Of a stretch of 8,994 nt of DNA, positions 1 through 6,847 are shown one piece after another. Position numbers and translations under genes: made by a program. Position 1 is the first letter of the stretch; every line of letters starts with the position of its first letter. Where the stretch lies: the NCBI GenBank assembly GCA_033812595.1, contig JAPXTJ010000132.1:1-8994 (forward strand), written 5' to 3'. The stretch comes from JADLGF01 sp020849415. GTDB lineage: Bacteria; Chloroflexota; Chloroflexia; Thermomicrobiales; UBA6265. Under the pieces are notes generated by a model. That model was not told where the DNA came from. It worked only from the letters and a program-made list of their open reading frames with translations, and did no database searches.

Positions 1-2
1 GA

Positions 3-2084
3 CTCTGGGGCGGCGGGGCGATCCTGCTCACGGCCAGCCTCTGGTCGATCCGGCGCAACGATGCGTCAGGTTCGTTCCGGGATGTTCTGCGATCAGCGAT
101 TCCCCGCTTTTCAGGTGTGGCGATCGCTGCCTGGATCGTGCTCATCGTATCGGGGGCGTATGCGGCCTGGCTGCAGATCGGCAATCTCGACGCCGCCCGC
201 GCCACCACCTACGGCAACGCCTTCCTGGTCAAGCTTGCGATCGCCGCCACGCTCCTCGCGTTCGGCGCGACCCAGTTCGTCATCATCGGTCGGCGGTTGA
301 GTGAGACGGTCTGGACCCGCCGCCTCGAACGCATCCTCATCGCGGAAACGATCGGCATCGTCGCCATCCTGCTCGTGACCGGCTGGCTCACCTCGGCCCC
401 GCCCGCACGAGAGGCACTGGCGCAGGATTCGGCCGGCATCACAATCTCCCTGAACCAGAACGACATGTCGGCCCGGCTCTTCATCACCCCCGGTGCGGCC
501 GGTCCGAACCACTACCAACTCACCTTCACCGGCAATGCTCCCGCCGATAGCGAAGCGGTGTTGCGTCTCACCCCGCCGGATGGATTGTTCGATCAGATCG
601 AGGTGCCGCTGACCTCGGTCGGCTCCAACGTCTGGGAGGCGCACGGATCGGAGTTCAGCCTCACCGGCGACTGGCGAGTCGAGGCGATCGTCCGCAAGGT
701 CGGTGAGTTTCAGTGGCAGGCGAGCGCCTCGTCCTCGATCGGGGCCGCGGCCCAGGCGCTGCCGGGACAACCGTGGCGCTTCGGGCTGAACTCGTTTGCC
801 GGCTTACTCATGCTGGTCATCGGCGCGATCGCTCTCGCCCGCGCGGTCACCTCGCCAGGCGGCCGCTCACGGAAGGAGACGGCGGGCATCGGGCTGGCGG
901 GCCTGGCGATCGGCGCGGCGTTCCTCGTCACCGCCCGCCTGGAACCGCCGCCGAGCTTCGCCCTCGCCGATGACGCCACGATCGCGCGCGGTTCGGCCAT
1001 CTACGCCCAACAGTGCCTCACCTGTCACGGCGTGACCGGCCAAGGTAACGGTCCACAGGCGGCAACCTTGCCGGTACCGCCGGCCGATTTCACCGACCCG
1101 ATCCACCACCTCCACAGCGATGCGAGTCTGGCCACCATGATCCAGAACGGATTTCCGCTGAGCGGCATGCCGGCGTTCGTCGATATCCTCAGCGCCGGTG
1201 AGATCGCCGATGTGATCGCATACCTCCGCTCGCTCGGCGTGGGCGCTTCGACCATCGACGTGCCGACCGCCGCTGACTGCACGATCGCGCCCCGCGATAT
1301 CACCGCATTGGTCAGCATCTCAACCGGTGGCGAGCCGGACAGCCTCACCACGTCCGAGTGGCCGATCGGCAACCCGGCCACGAACCTCCAGAGCGACGCG
1401 GTGGCGGAAACGGTGCGGCAGTTCATCGCGTGCAGCAACGCCGGCGATTACCCCCGCGTGCTCGCCACCTCGACCCTGCGTTCCCTCGCTCCGCAGTTCG
1501 CCACGCTCGATGACGATGGCCGGCAAGCGGTCATCACCCAGGCGGCCACAATCGAACCGGTCTCGGAAGGTGAACTCCTCGCCATCGAATCGATCGAACC
1601 GGCGCGATCGCTGCCGGACGGACGCCTCGCCACCCGGGTGGTGACGCTCGACCCGGTCAATCACCCGCATCGCCTCGAAGCGATCCTGATCCTGGCCGAG
1701 GAAGACGGACTCTGGAGAATCGATGAGATTCACGTGCCGGAGGCGGAGCCTTCGGCGCCGGCCGCCGCCTCGACCTGGCCACTGGAGGTGACAAGCGGCG
1801 ATTACACCCTGGCCCTGACGCTCGGTGAGCCCGGAGAACAGGGACAGCCATTGCGAATCAGATTGACGGATACCGCCGGCAATTCAGTCGACGGGGCGAG
1901 TGGAACGATCGTGCTCGTCCCTCGCGGAGCGGGTCTGCCGGCAGAACTGGAATTGATCAATGTCGATCCGGGAGTCTATTTCGCCTACGCACCGAACCTC
2001 GCGCCCGGAGCGTACGTCGCGGAGGTCACGATGCTCCTCCCGGATGGCACAGAACTGGTGACCGGCCTGACCTTCGTCCGCTAG
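3..2084 (+). CDS. CopD-like membrane protein fused to cytochrome c and exported domains (5' partial)
   Basis: The frame is open from the first full codon (nt 3), so the true start lies left of the window; the GTG at 117 falls inside a membrane domain and is not the start. 693 residues are visible. In order: the LWGG-containing helix of a CopD-type domain at the left edge, helices near nt 117-170, 215-290 and 330-390, an exported beta-rich YtkA/FixH-like domain (about nt 430-745), two more helices (about 795-840 and 880-930), then cytochrome c with the heme motif CLTCH at nt 1014-1028 and a likely Met axial ligand in SGMPAF near nt 1167. Next come an NTF2/SnoaL-like stretch (about nt 1400-1740) and a second YtkA-like domain (about 1780-2081). 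CopD and YtkA families are linked to copper handling, and cytochrome c to electron transfer. A role in copper import or supply to a respiratory oxidase is inference. The cytochrome call is firm; the NTF2-like call is weak. Confidence 0.85.
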   Translation, partial: LWGGGAILLTASLWSIRRNDASGSFRDVLRSAIPRFSGVAIAAWIVLIVSGAYAAWLQIGNLDAARATTYGNAFLVKLAIAATLLAFGATQFVIIGRRLSETVWTRRLERILIAETIGIVAILLVTGWLTSAPPAREALAQDSAGITISLNQNDMSARLFITPGAAGPNHYQLTFTGNAPADSEAVLRLTPPDGLFDQIEVPLTSVGSNVWEAHGSEFSLTGDWRVEAIVRKVGEFQWQASASSSIGAAAQALPGQPWRFGLNSFAGLLMLVIGAIALARAVTSPGGRSRKETAGIGLAGLAIGAAFLVTARLEPPPSFALADDATIARGSAIYAQQCLTCHGVTGQGNGPQAATLPVPPADFTDPIHHLHSDASLATMIQNGFPLSGMPAFVDILSAGEIADVIAYLRSLGVGASTIDVPTAADCTIAPRDITALVSISTGGEPDSLTTSEWPIGNPATNLQSDAVAETVRQFIACSNAGDYPRVLATSTLRSLAPQFATLDDDGRQAVITQAATIEPVSEGELLAIESIEPARSLPDGRLATRVVTLDPVNHPHRLEAILILAEEDGLWRIDEIHVPEAEPSAPAAASTWPLEVTSGDYTLALTLGEPGEQGQPLRIRLTDTAGNSVDGASGTIVLVPRGAGLPAELELINVDPGVYFAYAPNLAPGAYVAEVTMLLPDGTELVTGLTFVR

Positions 2085-2593
2085 AGGCGCATTTCGAACA
2101 CCTGAACGTGGGCGCCGTCATCGCCGACTGCAAGCCGCTCGGTACGCGTGAATCCCTGCGATTCGTAATAACGGACCAGAGCTTCATCCGGACTGGCGTA
2201 GCAATCGACCCGCATGATCGCCACTCCCCGGCGGATCGCTTCGCTGCGGGCGAACTCGATCAACCGCGATCCGATCCGCTGTCCCTTGTACCGACGGCTG
2301 GTCACCAGCACCCGCAGGTAGAGTTCGGGCTCGTGAATCGCCGGTGCGTAGTGCATGCGCTCCGCGTTGATGATGAGGGTGCCGACCGGTTGACCGTCGA
2401 TTGTGGCGAAGTAGAGGTCGCCGGCATCAACCAGCTTGCGCATGAAGTCGGTCAGGCGCTCGCTGCCCGAAAACGGCTCACTCCCCCACTGGTCCGTGCG
2501 CCCCTGCGCCACGAGCCACTCGACCGCCTCATCGACCATAGCCAGCACGATGTCGAGATCATCGCTCCCGCCCGCCCGAATCTCCATGCGCAC
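2081..2593 (-). CDS. GNAT family N-acetyltransferase
   Basis: A 170-residue protein of typical single-domain GNAT length. The acetyl-CoA-binding motif A region is visible at about residues 93-115, where LRVLV is followed by YKGQRIGSRLIEFA. This resembles the RGxGIG pyrophosphate loop, with Arg in place of one Gly. The C-terminal YYESQGF motif, usual near the end of the GNAT fold, is also present. The family transfers an acetyl group from acetyl-CoA to an amine; the substrate cannot be read from sequence. I chose the GTG start at 2593 because an AGGAA (complement of 2601-2605) lies 7 nt upstream. An ATG two codons later (2587) would sit 13 nt from that site. The gene starts 18 nt after the stop of the DHFR-like gene, so the two probably share a transcript. 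Its TAG stop overlaps the stop of the convergent cytochrome gene. Confidence 0.88.
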   Translation of the reverse strand: MRMEIRAGGSDDLDIVLAMVDEAVEWLVAQGRTDQWGSEPFSGSERLTDFMRKLVDAGDLYFATIDGQPVGTLIINAERMHYAPAIHEPELYLRVLVTSRRYKGQRIGSRLIEFARSEAIRRGVAIMRVDCYASPDEALVRYYESQGFTRTERLAVGDDGAHVQVFEMRL

Positions 2594-2611
2594 CCCGCCA
2601 TTCCTGCTCGC

Positions 2612-3235
2612 TCAGAAGCCCATCTGTCCGTAGGGAATCTCCGCACCCGGCTCGTAGCGGGCGATGATGACGCCATTTTCGGCCACGCGTGTCTCGACGG
2701 CCTTCATTCCGGTCGGCGCCACATCGTCGCCGAAGAGCTTCTTTCCGTCACCGAGCACGCAGGGCATGATGATCACCTGCATCCAATCGACCAGCCCGTG
2801 CTTCAGCAGTGTCTGCAGCAGCACGGAACTGCCGTGAACCTGCAAGTCGGGACCATCGCCCGCCTTGAGCTCGCGAATCCGCTCGACCACGTCGCCATTG
2901 ATCAGCACGTTCGGCTCCCAGTCGAGATGACCGAGCGTGGTCGAAACGACGTACTTCGTCGCGGCGTTGAGCGGTTCCGCAACCTCGCGATCCCCTTCGT
3001 CGATCTGATCCGACGGCCAGTAATTGGCGAAGATTTCGTAGGTCTTCCGCCCAAGCAGCAGATCGCCGCCCGCCGACATCCACTCGCCGATCGCCTCGCC
3101 AACCGCGTCGTTGAAGTACCCGACCGACCAGCCGCCATGCTCGAAGCCGCCATCGCGGTCCTCATCCGGCCCACCCGGCGCCTGCATAACGCCATCGAGC
3201 GATACAAACGTGTTCACCGTAATCCGCCGCGCCAT
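2612..3235 (-). CDS. Dihydrofolate reductase family protein (RibD C-terminal type)
   Basis: A 207-residue protein with the hallmarks of the large uncharacterised DHFR/RibD_C family. It begins with a beta strand and the substrate loop motif SLDGVMQAPGG (residues about 11-21). It then has LLLGRKTYEIFANYWP (about 60-75), KYVVSTTL, and a C-terminal LQVHGSSVLLQTLL (nucleotide-binding-like) followed by MPCVLGDGKKLF. The family fold binds NADPH and reduces pterin-like or pyrimidine substrates, but these stand-alone paralogues have no assigned substrate. It is not the housekeeping folA, which is shorter and has different motifs. I prefer the ATG at 3235 over one eight codons upstream (3259): an AGAGGAG lies 8 nt before it, and the extra residues do not fit the family. 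First gene of a two-gene operon with the GNAT gene. Confidence 0.9.
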   Translation of the reverse strand: MARRITVNTFVSLDGVMQAPGGPDEDRDGGFEHGGWSVGYFNDAVGEAIGEWMSAGGDLLLGRKTYEIFANYWPSDQIDEGDREVAEPLNAATKYVVSTTLGHLDWEPNVLINGDVVERIRELKAGDGPDLQVHGSSVLLQTLLKHGLVDWMQVIIMPCVLGDGKKLFGDDVAPTGMKAVETRVAENGVIIARYEPGAEIPYGQMGF

Positions 3236-3259
3236 TGCGTCTGCTCCTCTCTGATGCAT

Positions 3260-3290
3260 GAAACATGCCCAAGACCGTCAGGCCTGTTTC
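3260..3290. repeat. Inverted repeat GAAACATGCC / GGCCTGTTTC
   Basis: Ten-base arms (3260-3269 and 3281-3290) have one mismatch and an 11-nt loop, about 25 nt upstream of the DHFR-like start. It overlaps the shorter palindrome GCATG-AAA-CATGC (3256-3268), which uses the same left-arm bases. The site is a candidate operator or leader hairpin. Confidence 0.4.
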
Positions 3291-3304
3291 CAGATAGTCG
3301 TCCA

Positions 3305-3319
3305 GAATCCTGCGGATTC
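3305..3319. repeat. Perfect inverted repeat GAATCC-TGC-GGATTC
   Basis: Six-base perfect arms (3305-3310 and 3314-3319) flank a 3-nt loop. The right arm shares bases 3317-3319 with the next hairpin, so the two cannot form at once. Either a small hairpin in the DHFR-operon leader or a protein-binding site. Confidence 0.45.
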
Positions 3320-3340
3320 GACCGTCGGAACGGTTTCGAA
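3317..3340. repeat. Nine-pair inverted repeat with two-base bulge
   Basis: The left arm TTCGACCGT (3317-3325) pairs with the right arm ACGGTTTCGAA (3330-3340) around a CGGA tetraloop, leaving two T residues bulged. No T-run follows on either strand, so it is not a simple terminator. It lies in the predicted leader of the leftward operon. Confidence 0.45.
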
Positions 3341-3341
3341 C

Positions 3342-3371
3342 TTGCAGGAGTGTCCCGACTCGGCATCTATT
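3342..3371 (+). promoter_or_regulatory. Candidate promoter for the small-gene pair
   Basis: TTGCAG (3342-3347) is a fair -35 match. It is followed after 18 nt by TCTATT (3366-3371), with TATTAT overlapping at 3368. A start near 3378 would give a leader of about 40 nt before the TTG at 3420. Match quality is modest. Confidence 0.3.
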
Positions 3372-3419
3372 ATCATTCGCCAGCAGACACCCAATCGAAG
3401 TGAAGCGTGACCAGTTGAC

Positions 3420-3752
3420 TTGGCAACACGAACATTCTTTCGACTAATCGCCAGATTCCACCCCACTCTGGAGGACTTCTTCTCCTACAACCGTTTGGGT
3501 ATCGAGATTCGCCCTCCGAACGATCCGGAGCTAGGGAAAGGAATCTCGGTCCAGGTAGGACTCGAAAACCTCAGGGCCAGTCGGGCTCGACCTGAGTGTC
3601 GGTTCATCGCCGAACTCGAAGTGCCGGAAGATGATCCTCGGTTTCGTTGGGAACGAACCACCAGAACACGGGGACACCACACCCTTTGGGCAGAGCCCGA
3701 GGAACTTCTCAAATGCGTGATAAGGGTCTATCATCGCAATGAGGACACGTGA
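3420..3752 (+). CDS. Small hypothetical protein, first gene of a two-gene cassette
   Basis: A 110-residue soluble protein of unknown function. It begins with an FFRL motif, then HPTLEDFFSYN (about residues 15-25), a GISVQV strand (about 42-47), RFIAELEVPEDDPRF (about 62-76) and GHHTLW followed by PEELLKCVIRV near the end. There is no signal peptide or membrane helix. This order of motifs resembles small uncharacterised proteins I recall from Chloroflexota and Actinomycetota, but I cannot name a family. A TGA at 3408 limits upstream extension, leaving TTG at 3420 as the only plausible start, and it lacks a clear ribosome binding site. The stop is 2 nt before the ATG of the next gene. GC in a counted row (3421-3480) is 50%, against about 68% in a counted row of alaS. 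A real gene is likely, because its end is tightly joined to the next gene. Confidence 0.6.
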   Translation: MATRTFFRLIARFHPTLEDFFSYNRLGIEIRPPNDPELGKGISVQVGLENLRASRARPECRFIAELEVPEDDPRFRWERTTRTRGHHTLWAEPEELLKCVIRVYHRNEDT

Positions 3753-3754
3753 TC

Positions 3755-4033
3755 ATGAGCGATTTCTACATTCTTTGGGAAAACCAGACAGCCAATATGG
3801 TCGGTGATTTTGATACCGAGGAAGACGTCTACGCCTTTCTCCGACGGAACGTCGCTGAATTTGGCCGGGATGCCGTGAGTACGCTGCTCCTCGTACGTGC
3901 CCGGAACGATGATGACTCCGATGTGACTGACGAGGAATTCGTCGCCGAGGGTTCGGACCTCGTGGACCGGGCGCTGGCCGACCTCCCCTCTGTTTCCTCA
4001 AGCCGACGTGCCGGCGACAACCGCTCAGCCTGA
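3755..4033 (+). CDS. Small hypothetical acidic protein, second gene of the cassette
   Basis: A 92-residue protein. Residues 3-30 (FYILWENQTANMVGDF then DTEEDVYAFLR) form an apparent beta-hairpin and helix. The middle holds LLLVRARNDDDSDV, and EEFVAEGSDLVDRAL follows, ending in a disordered Ser/Arg-rich tail. I recall similar short proteins, starting with a Tyr/Trp-Glu-Asn-x-T pattern and ending in a gly-containing helix, as 'hypothetical' in Chloroflexota and Actinomycetota. No function is known to me. The ATG at 3755 is preferred because GAGGA (3741-3745) lies 9 nt upstream; a GTG at 3749 would leave only 3 nt. The pair is presumably co-transcribed. GC is low (47% in row 3781-3840). Two tightly linked small genes invite a toxin-antitoxin guess, but no known toxin or DNA-binding motif is visible. 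Confidence 0.72.
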   Translation: MSDFYILWENQTANMVGDFDTEEDVYAFLRRNVAEFGRDAVSTLLLVRARNDDDSDVTDEEFVAEGSDLVDRALADLPSVSSSRRAGDNRSA

Positions 4034-4069
4034 TATTCCACGGAAAGCGACCAACCTGAATTGTCATGA

Positions 4070-4103
4070 CCGATTCGACCGCAGACCGGGGTCGTTCGGT
4101 TTT
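4070..4103 (+). terminator. Possible rho-independent terminator
   Basis: CCGATTCGACC (4070-4080) pairs with GGTCGTTCGG (4090-4099): five inner GC-rich pairs, a small internal loop and four outer pairs, with a 9-nt loop. TTTT follows at 4100-4103. It lies 37 nt after the small-gene pair. The T-run is short, so termination may be weak. Confidence 0.42.
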
Positions 4104-4115
4104 GCACAATCCGTC

Positions 4116-4121
4116 TATCAT
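4116..4121 (+). promoter_or_regulatory. Candidate -10 element for alaS
   Basis: TATCAT lies just after the terminator-like hairpin. No good -35 is found 16-18 nt upstream. If used, transcription would begin near 4128, which leaves too little leader for an ATG at 4134 and favours the start at 4191. Confidence 0.2.
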
Positions 4122-4190
4122 TAGTCGGCGCGGATGGGCGCGGACTTTGCCATTACCGAAATCAGGCACCAGCACAAGGACTACGCCGGC

Positions 4191-6845
4191 ATGAGCACTC
4201 AGTCGCACGGGCATCGGTACATGACGGGCAACGAGGTCCGCGAGGCGTTCGTCAAGTTCTTCGAAAGCAAGAACCACCGCGAACTCCCATCCTCCTCCCT
4301 CGTGCCGCACAACGACCCCACCGTGCTCCTGACCACGGCCGGCATGCAGCAGATGACCCCCTTCTTTCTGGGCCTGGAAACGCCGCCGCACAACCGGCTC
4401 GTCTCCGTGCAGAAGTGTTTCCGCACCGTCGACATCGACGAAGTCGGCGACGAATCGCACTGCACCTTCTTCTTCATGCTGGGCAATTTCTCGATCGGCG
4501 ACTACTTCAAAAAGGAATCGCTCGCCTGGAGTTGGGAATTCCTGACCGAAGTGATGGGCCTCCCGGCCGACCGCCTCTACCCCACCGTCCACACCGACGA
4601 TGACGAATCGTTCCGCATCTGGCGCGACGAGATCGGCGTGCCGGCGGAGCGGATCGGCTGGCTGGAAGACAACTGGTGGGGTCCCGTCGGCCCGACCGGT
4701 CCGAACGGCCCTGACAGCGAGATCTACTTCGATCTCGGTCCGGAGTTTTCGGATGGGCGGCCCGACGAAAAGCCGGGCGATGGCAACCGCTATCTCGAAA
4801 TCTGGAACAACGTCTTCATGCAGTTCATGCAGCATGTAGACGGCTCCCGCACTCTCCTGCCCCGGCCGAATGTCGACACCGGCATGGGTCTCGAGCGGCT
4901 GACCATGGTCATGCAGATGGTCAATTCCATCTACGATTCCGACCTCTATCAAACCATCATCCAGACCGTCGCCGGTTTGGCCGATGTGCAATACGGTGTC
5001 GACGAGAAGACCGACCGCGCCCTGCGCGTCATCGCCGATCACTCCCGCAGCGCCACCTTCCTGATCAGCGATGGCGTGCTCCCCGGCAACGAGGGGCGCT
5101 CCTACATCCTGCGCCGCATCCTCCGCCGCGCAATTCGGCAGGGACGCGCGCTCGGGCTGAGTGGACCGTTCCTGGCCGAGGTTTCGCACGTGGTCATCAG
5201 CCAGTTCGGCGCCTGGCACCCGAATCTGCACGAACGCCAGAGCCAGATCGTGCGCGTGCTCACGCACGAGGAGGAATCGTTCGGCCGCACCCTCACCGCC
5301 GGCGAGGCGCGCTTCGATGCGCTCGTCACACAACTGCGCGAGAGCGGCGAAACAATGGTGCCGGGCCGCGAGGTCTTCCGCCTCTACGACACCTTCGGTT
5401 TCCCGTTCGATCTGACCGTCGAGCTCGCCCAGGAGGCGGGGCTCTCGGTCGATCAGGCCGGCTTCGACACCGAGATGGAGAAGCAGCGCGCCGCCAGCCG
5501 CAGCGCCGATGCCTTCAAGGACGCCGCCCGCAATCGCGCCGAACTCTACGTCTCGCTCGCCGGCCAGAAAACCGAATTCCTTGGCTACGCCGACGAATCG
5601 GCCGATGGCACGATCCTGGCGCTGGTCGGGCCGGACGGCTCGGTCGAATCGGCCGAGGCGGGTCAGCCGATCGAGGTCATTCTCAATCGCACCCCCTTCT
5701 ACGGGGAATCGGGCGGTCAGATCGGCGACAAGGGTTCGATCCGGACCGATACCGGTCTGATCAACATCGATGACACCTTCCGGCCGACGCCCGATCTCTT
5801 CGTTCACCGTGGCACCGTCGCGGAGGGCTTCGTCAGGGTCGGCGAATCGGCCCGGGCCGAGATCGACGCCTCGCGCCGCCAATCGATCCGGCGCAACCAC
5901 ACCGCCACCCACCTGCTCCACAGGGCGCTCCGGATCGTGCTCGGCGAGGAAACCCACCAGGCCGGTTCGCTGGTCGCGCCCGAGCGGCTCCGCTTCGACT
6001 TCACCAGTCTCGAGGCGATGACCGCCGATCAGGTGCGCCGGGTGGCTGAAATCGTCAACACCGAAATCGCCCGCAACACACCGGTCGACACCGACATCAA
6101 GGCGTACGCCGATGCGGTCGAAGGGGGCGCGATGGCGCTCTTCGGCGAGAAGTACGGCGACACCGTGCGCGTCGTTCAGATCCCCGGCTTCAGCACCGAA
6201 CTTTGCGGCGGTACCCATGTGCGCGCCACCGGTGATATCGGCCCGTTCGTGGTCGTGGCCGAGGGGAGTGTCGCTGCCGGCGTCCGCCGCATCGAGGCGC
6301 TGACGGGCGACGCCGCCATCGAGCGGATGCTCTCGCAGCAGCGGCTGATCGAGGATCTGGCGCGCGATCTGCGCGTCACCTGGAGCGAGGTGCCGGGCGC
6401 GGTGAGCGCCATTCATGACAAGTCCCGCGCGGCCGATCGCGAGATCGAGCGCCTGCAGGGGCGCCTCGCCGGCGCCCAGGCTGGCAACCTGCTCGATAGC
6501 GTTGTTGAAATCGATGGCATCAAGGTGCTGGCAGCGGTGGTGCCGATCGACTCGCGTGACGCCATGCGCCAGCTCGGCGACCGCCTGCGCGATCAACTCG
6601 GCAGCGGCGTGGTCGTGCTCGGATCGGTGATCGGCGATGCGCCGAGCCTGATCGCGATGGTGACGAAGGATGTCGTCGGCCGGGGTGTGAAGGCGGGCGA
6701 TATCGTCCGCGAGATCGCTGTCGAGATCGACGGTCGTGGTGGCGGCCGCCCGGAGCTCGCCGAAGCGGGTGGCAAGAACCCGGCCGGCGTTGCCGCCGCC
6801 ATCGCCCGAGTCTCCTCGACCGTTGAACAGGCGCTGAAAGCCTAG
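4191..6845 (+). CDS. alaS: Alanyl-tRNA synthetase
   Basis: The cytoplasmic class II enzyme that activates alanine with ATP and loads tRNA-Ala. At 884 residues it is close to the usual 870-880. Seen in order: N-terminal helix TGNEVREAFVKFFESK, motif 2 region QKCFRT...GDYFK (about 74-107), motif 3 DTGMGLERL (229-237), and the editing domain with zinc-site residues HTATH (570, 574) and CGGTH (672, 676), which removes mischarged Ser or Gly. The C-terminal DHHA1 domain has GGGRPELAEAGG (about 850-861). The frame extends to an ATG at 4134, but I prefer 4191 because AAGGA lies 10 nt upstream and the extra 19 residues do not fit the family; ATG 4221 is a further option. Oddity: residue 95 in motif 2 (CTFFFMLGNFS) is Phe where I recall Glu. 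The stop is 2 nt before the next gene. Confidence 0.98.
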   Translation: MSTQSHGHRYMTGNEVREAFVKFFESKNHRELPSSSLVPHNDPTVLLTTAGMQQMTPFFLGLETPPHNRLVSVQKCFRTVDIDEVGDESHCTFFFMLGNFSIGDYFKKESLAWSWEFLTEVMGLPADRLYPTVHTDDDESFRIWRDEIGVPAERIGWLEDNWWGPVGPTGPNGPDSEIYFDLGPEFSDGRPDEKPGDGNRYLEIWNNVFMQFMQHVDGSRTLLPRPNVDTGMGLERLTMVMQMVNSIYDSDLYQTIIQTVAGLADVQYGVDEKTDRALRVIADHSRSATFLISDGVLPGNEGRSYILRRILRRAIRQGRALGLSGPFLAEVSHVVISQFGAWHPNLHERQSQIVRVLTHEEESFGRTLTAGEARFDALVTQLRESGETMVPGREVFRLYDTFGFPFDLTVELAQEAGLSVDQAGFDTEMEKQRAASRSADAFKDAARNRAELYVSLAGQKTEFLGYADESADGTILALVGPDGSVESAEAGQPIEVILNRTPFYGESGGQIGDKGSIRTDTGLINIDDTFRPTPDLFVHRGTVAEGFVRVGESARAEIDASRRQSIRRNHTATHLLHRALRIVLGEETHQAGSLVAPERLRFDFTSLEAMTADQVRRVAEIVNTEIARNTPVDTDIKAYADAVEGGAMALFGEKYGDTVRVVQIPGFSTELCGGTHVRATGDIGPFVVVAEGSVAAGVRRIEALTGDAAIERMLSQQRLIEDLARDLRVTWSEVPGAVSAIHDKSRAADREIERLQGRLAGAQAGNLLDSVVEIDGIKVLAAVVPIDSRDAMRQLGDRLRDQLGSGVVVLGSVIGDAPSLIAMVTKDVVGRGVKAGDIVREIAVEIDGRGGGRPELAEAGGKNPAGVAAAIARVSSTVEQALKA

Positions 6846-6847
6846 CG

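Larger units (their letters stand above)
3236..3419. promoter_or_regulatory. Divergent intergenic control region
   Basis: This 184-nt gap separates the leftward DHFR-GNAT operon from the rightward small-gene pair and must hold control signals for both. It is AT-richer than the surrounding genes. An AT-rich block at 3366-3376 reads as a possible -10 on both strands: TCTATT or TATTAT on +, and GATAAT (complement of 3369-3374) on -. Three further inverted repeats and a short palindrome lie between this block and the DHFR start. If the leftward promoter is correct, they sit in its 5' leader. No transcript start can be proven from sequence. Confidence 0.55.

Noticed and set aside
117..119. GTG as the start of the cytochrome fusion
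   Set aside because: The frame continues to the left edge with CopD-like sequence (LWGG helix), so the gene is 5' truncated by the window rather than starting here.
2108..3403. Open frame of 431 codons on the + strand opposite the GNAT and DHFR-like genes
   Set aside because: The - strand genes have recognisable family motifs and good ribosome binding sites. The + frame has His/Arg-rich low-information sequence and no family match.
3420..4033. Calling the two small genes a toxin-antitoxin system
   Set aside because: Size and linkage fit, but neither protein shows a known toxin active site or an antitoxin DNA-binding motif.
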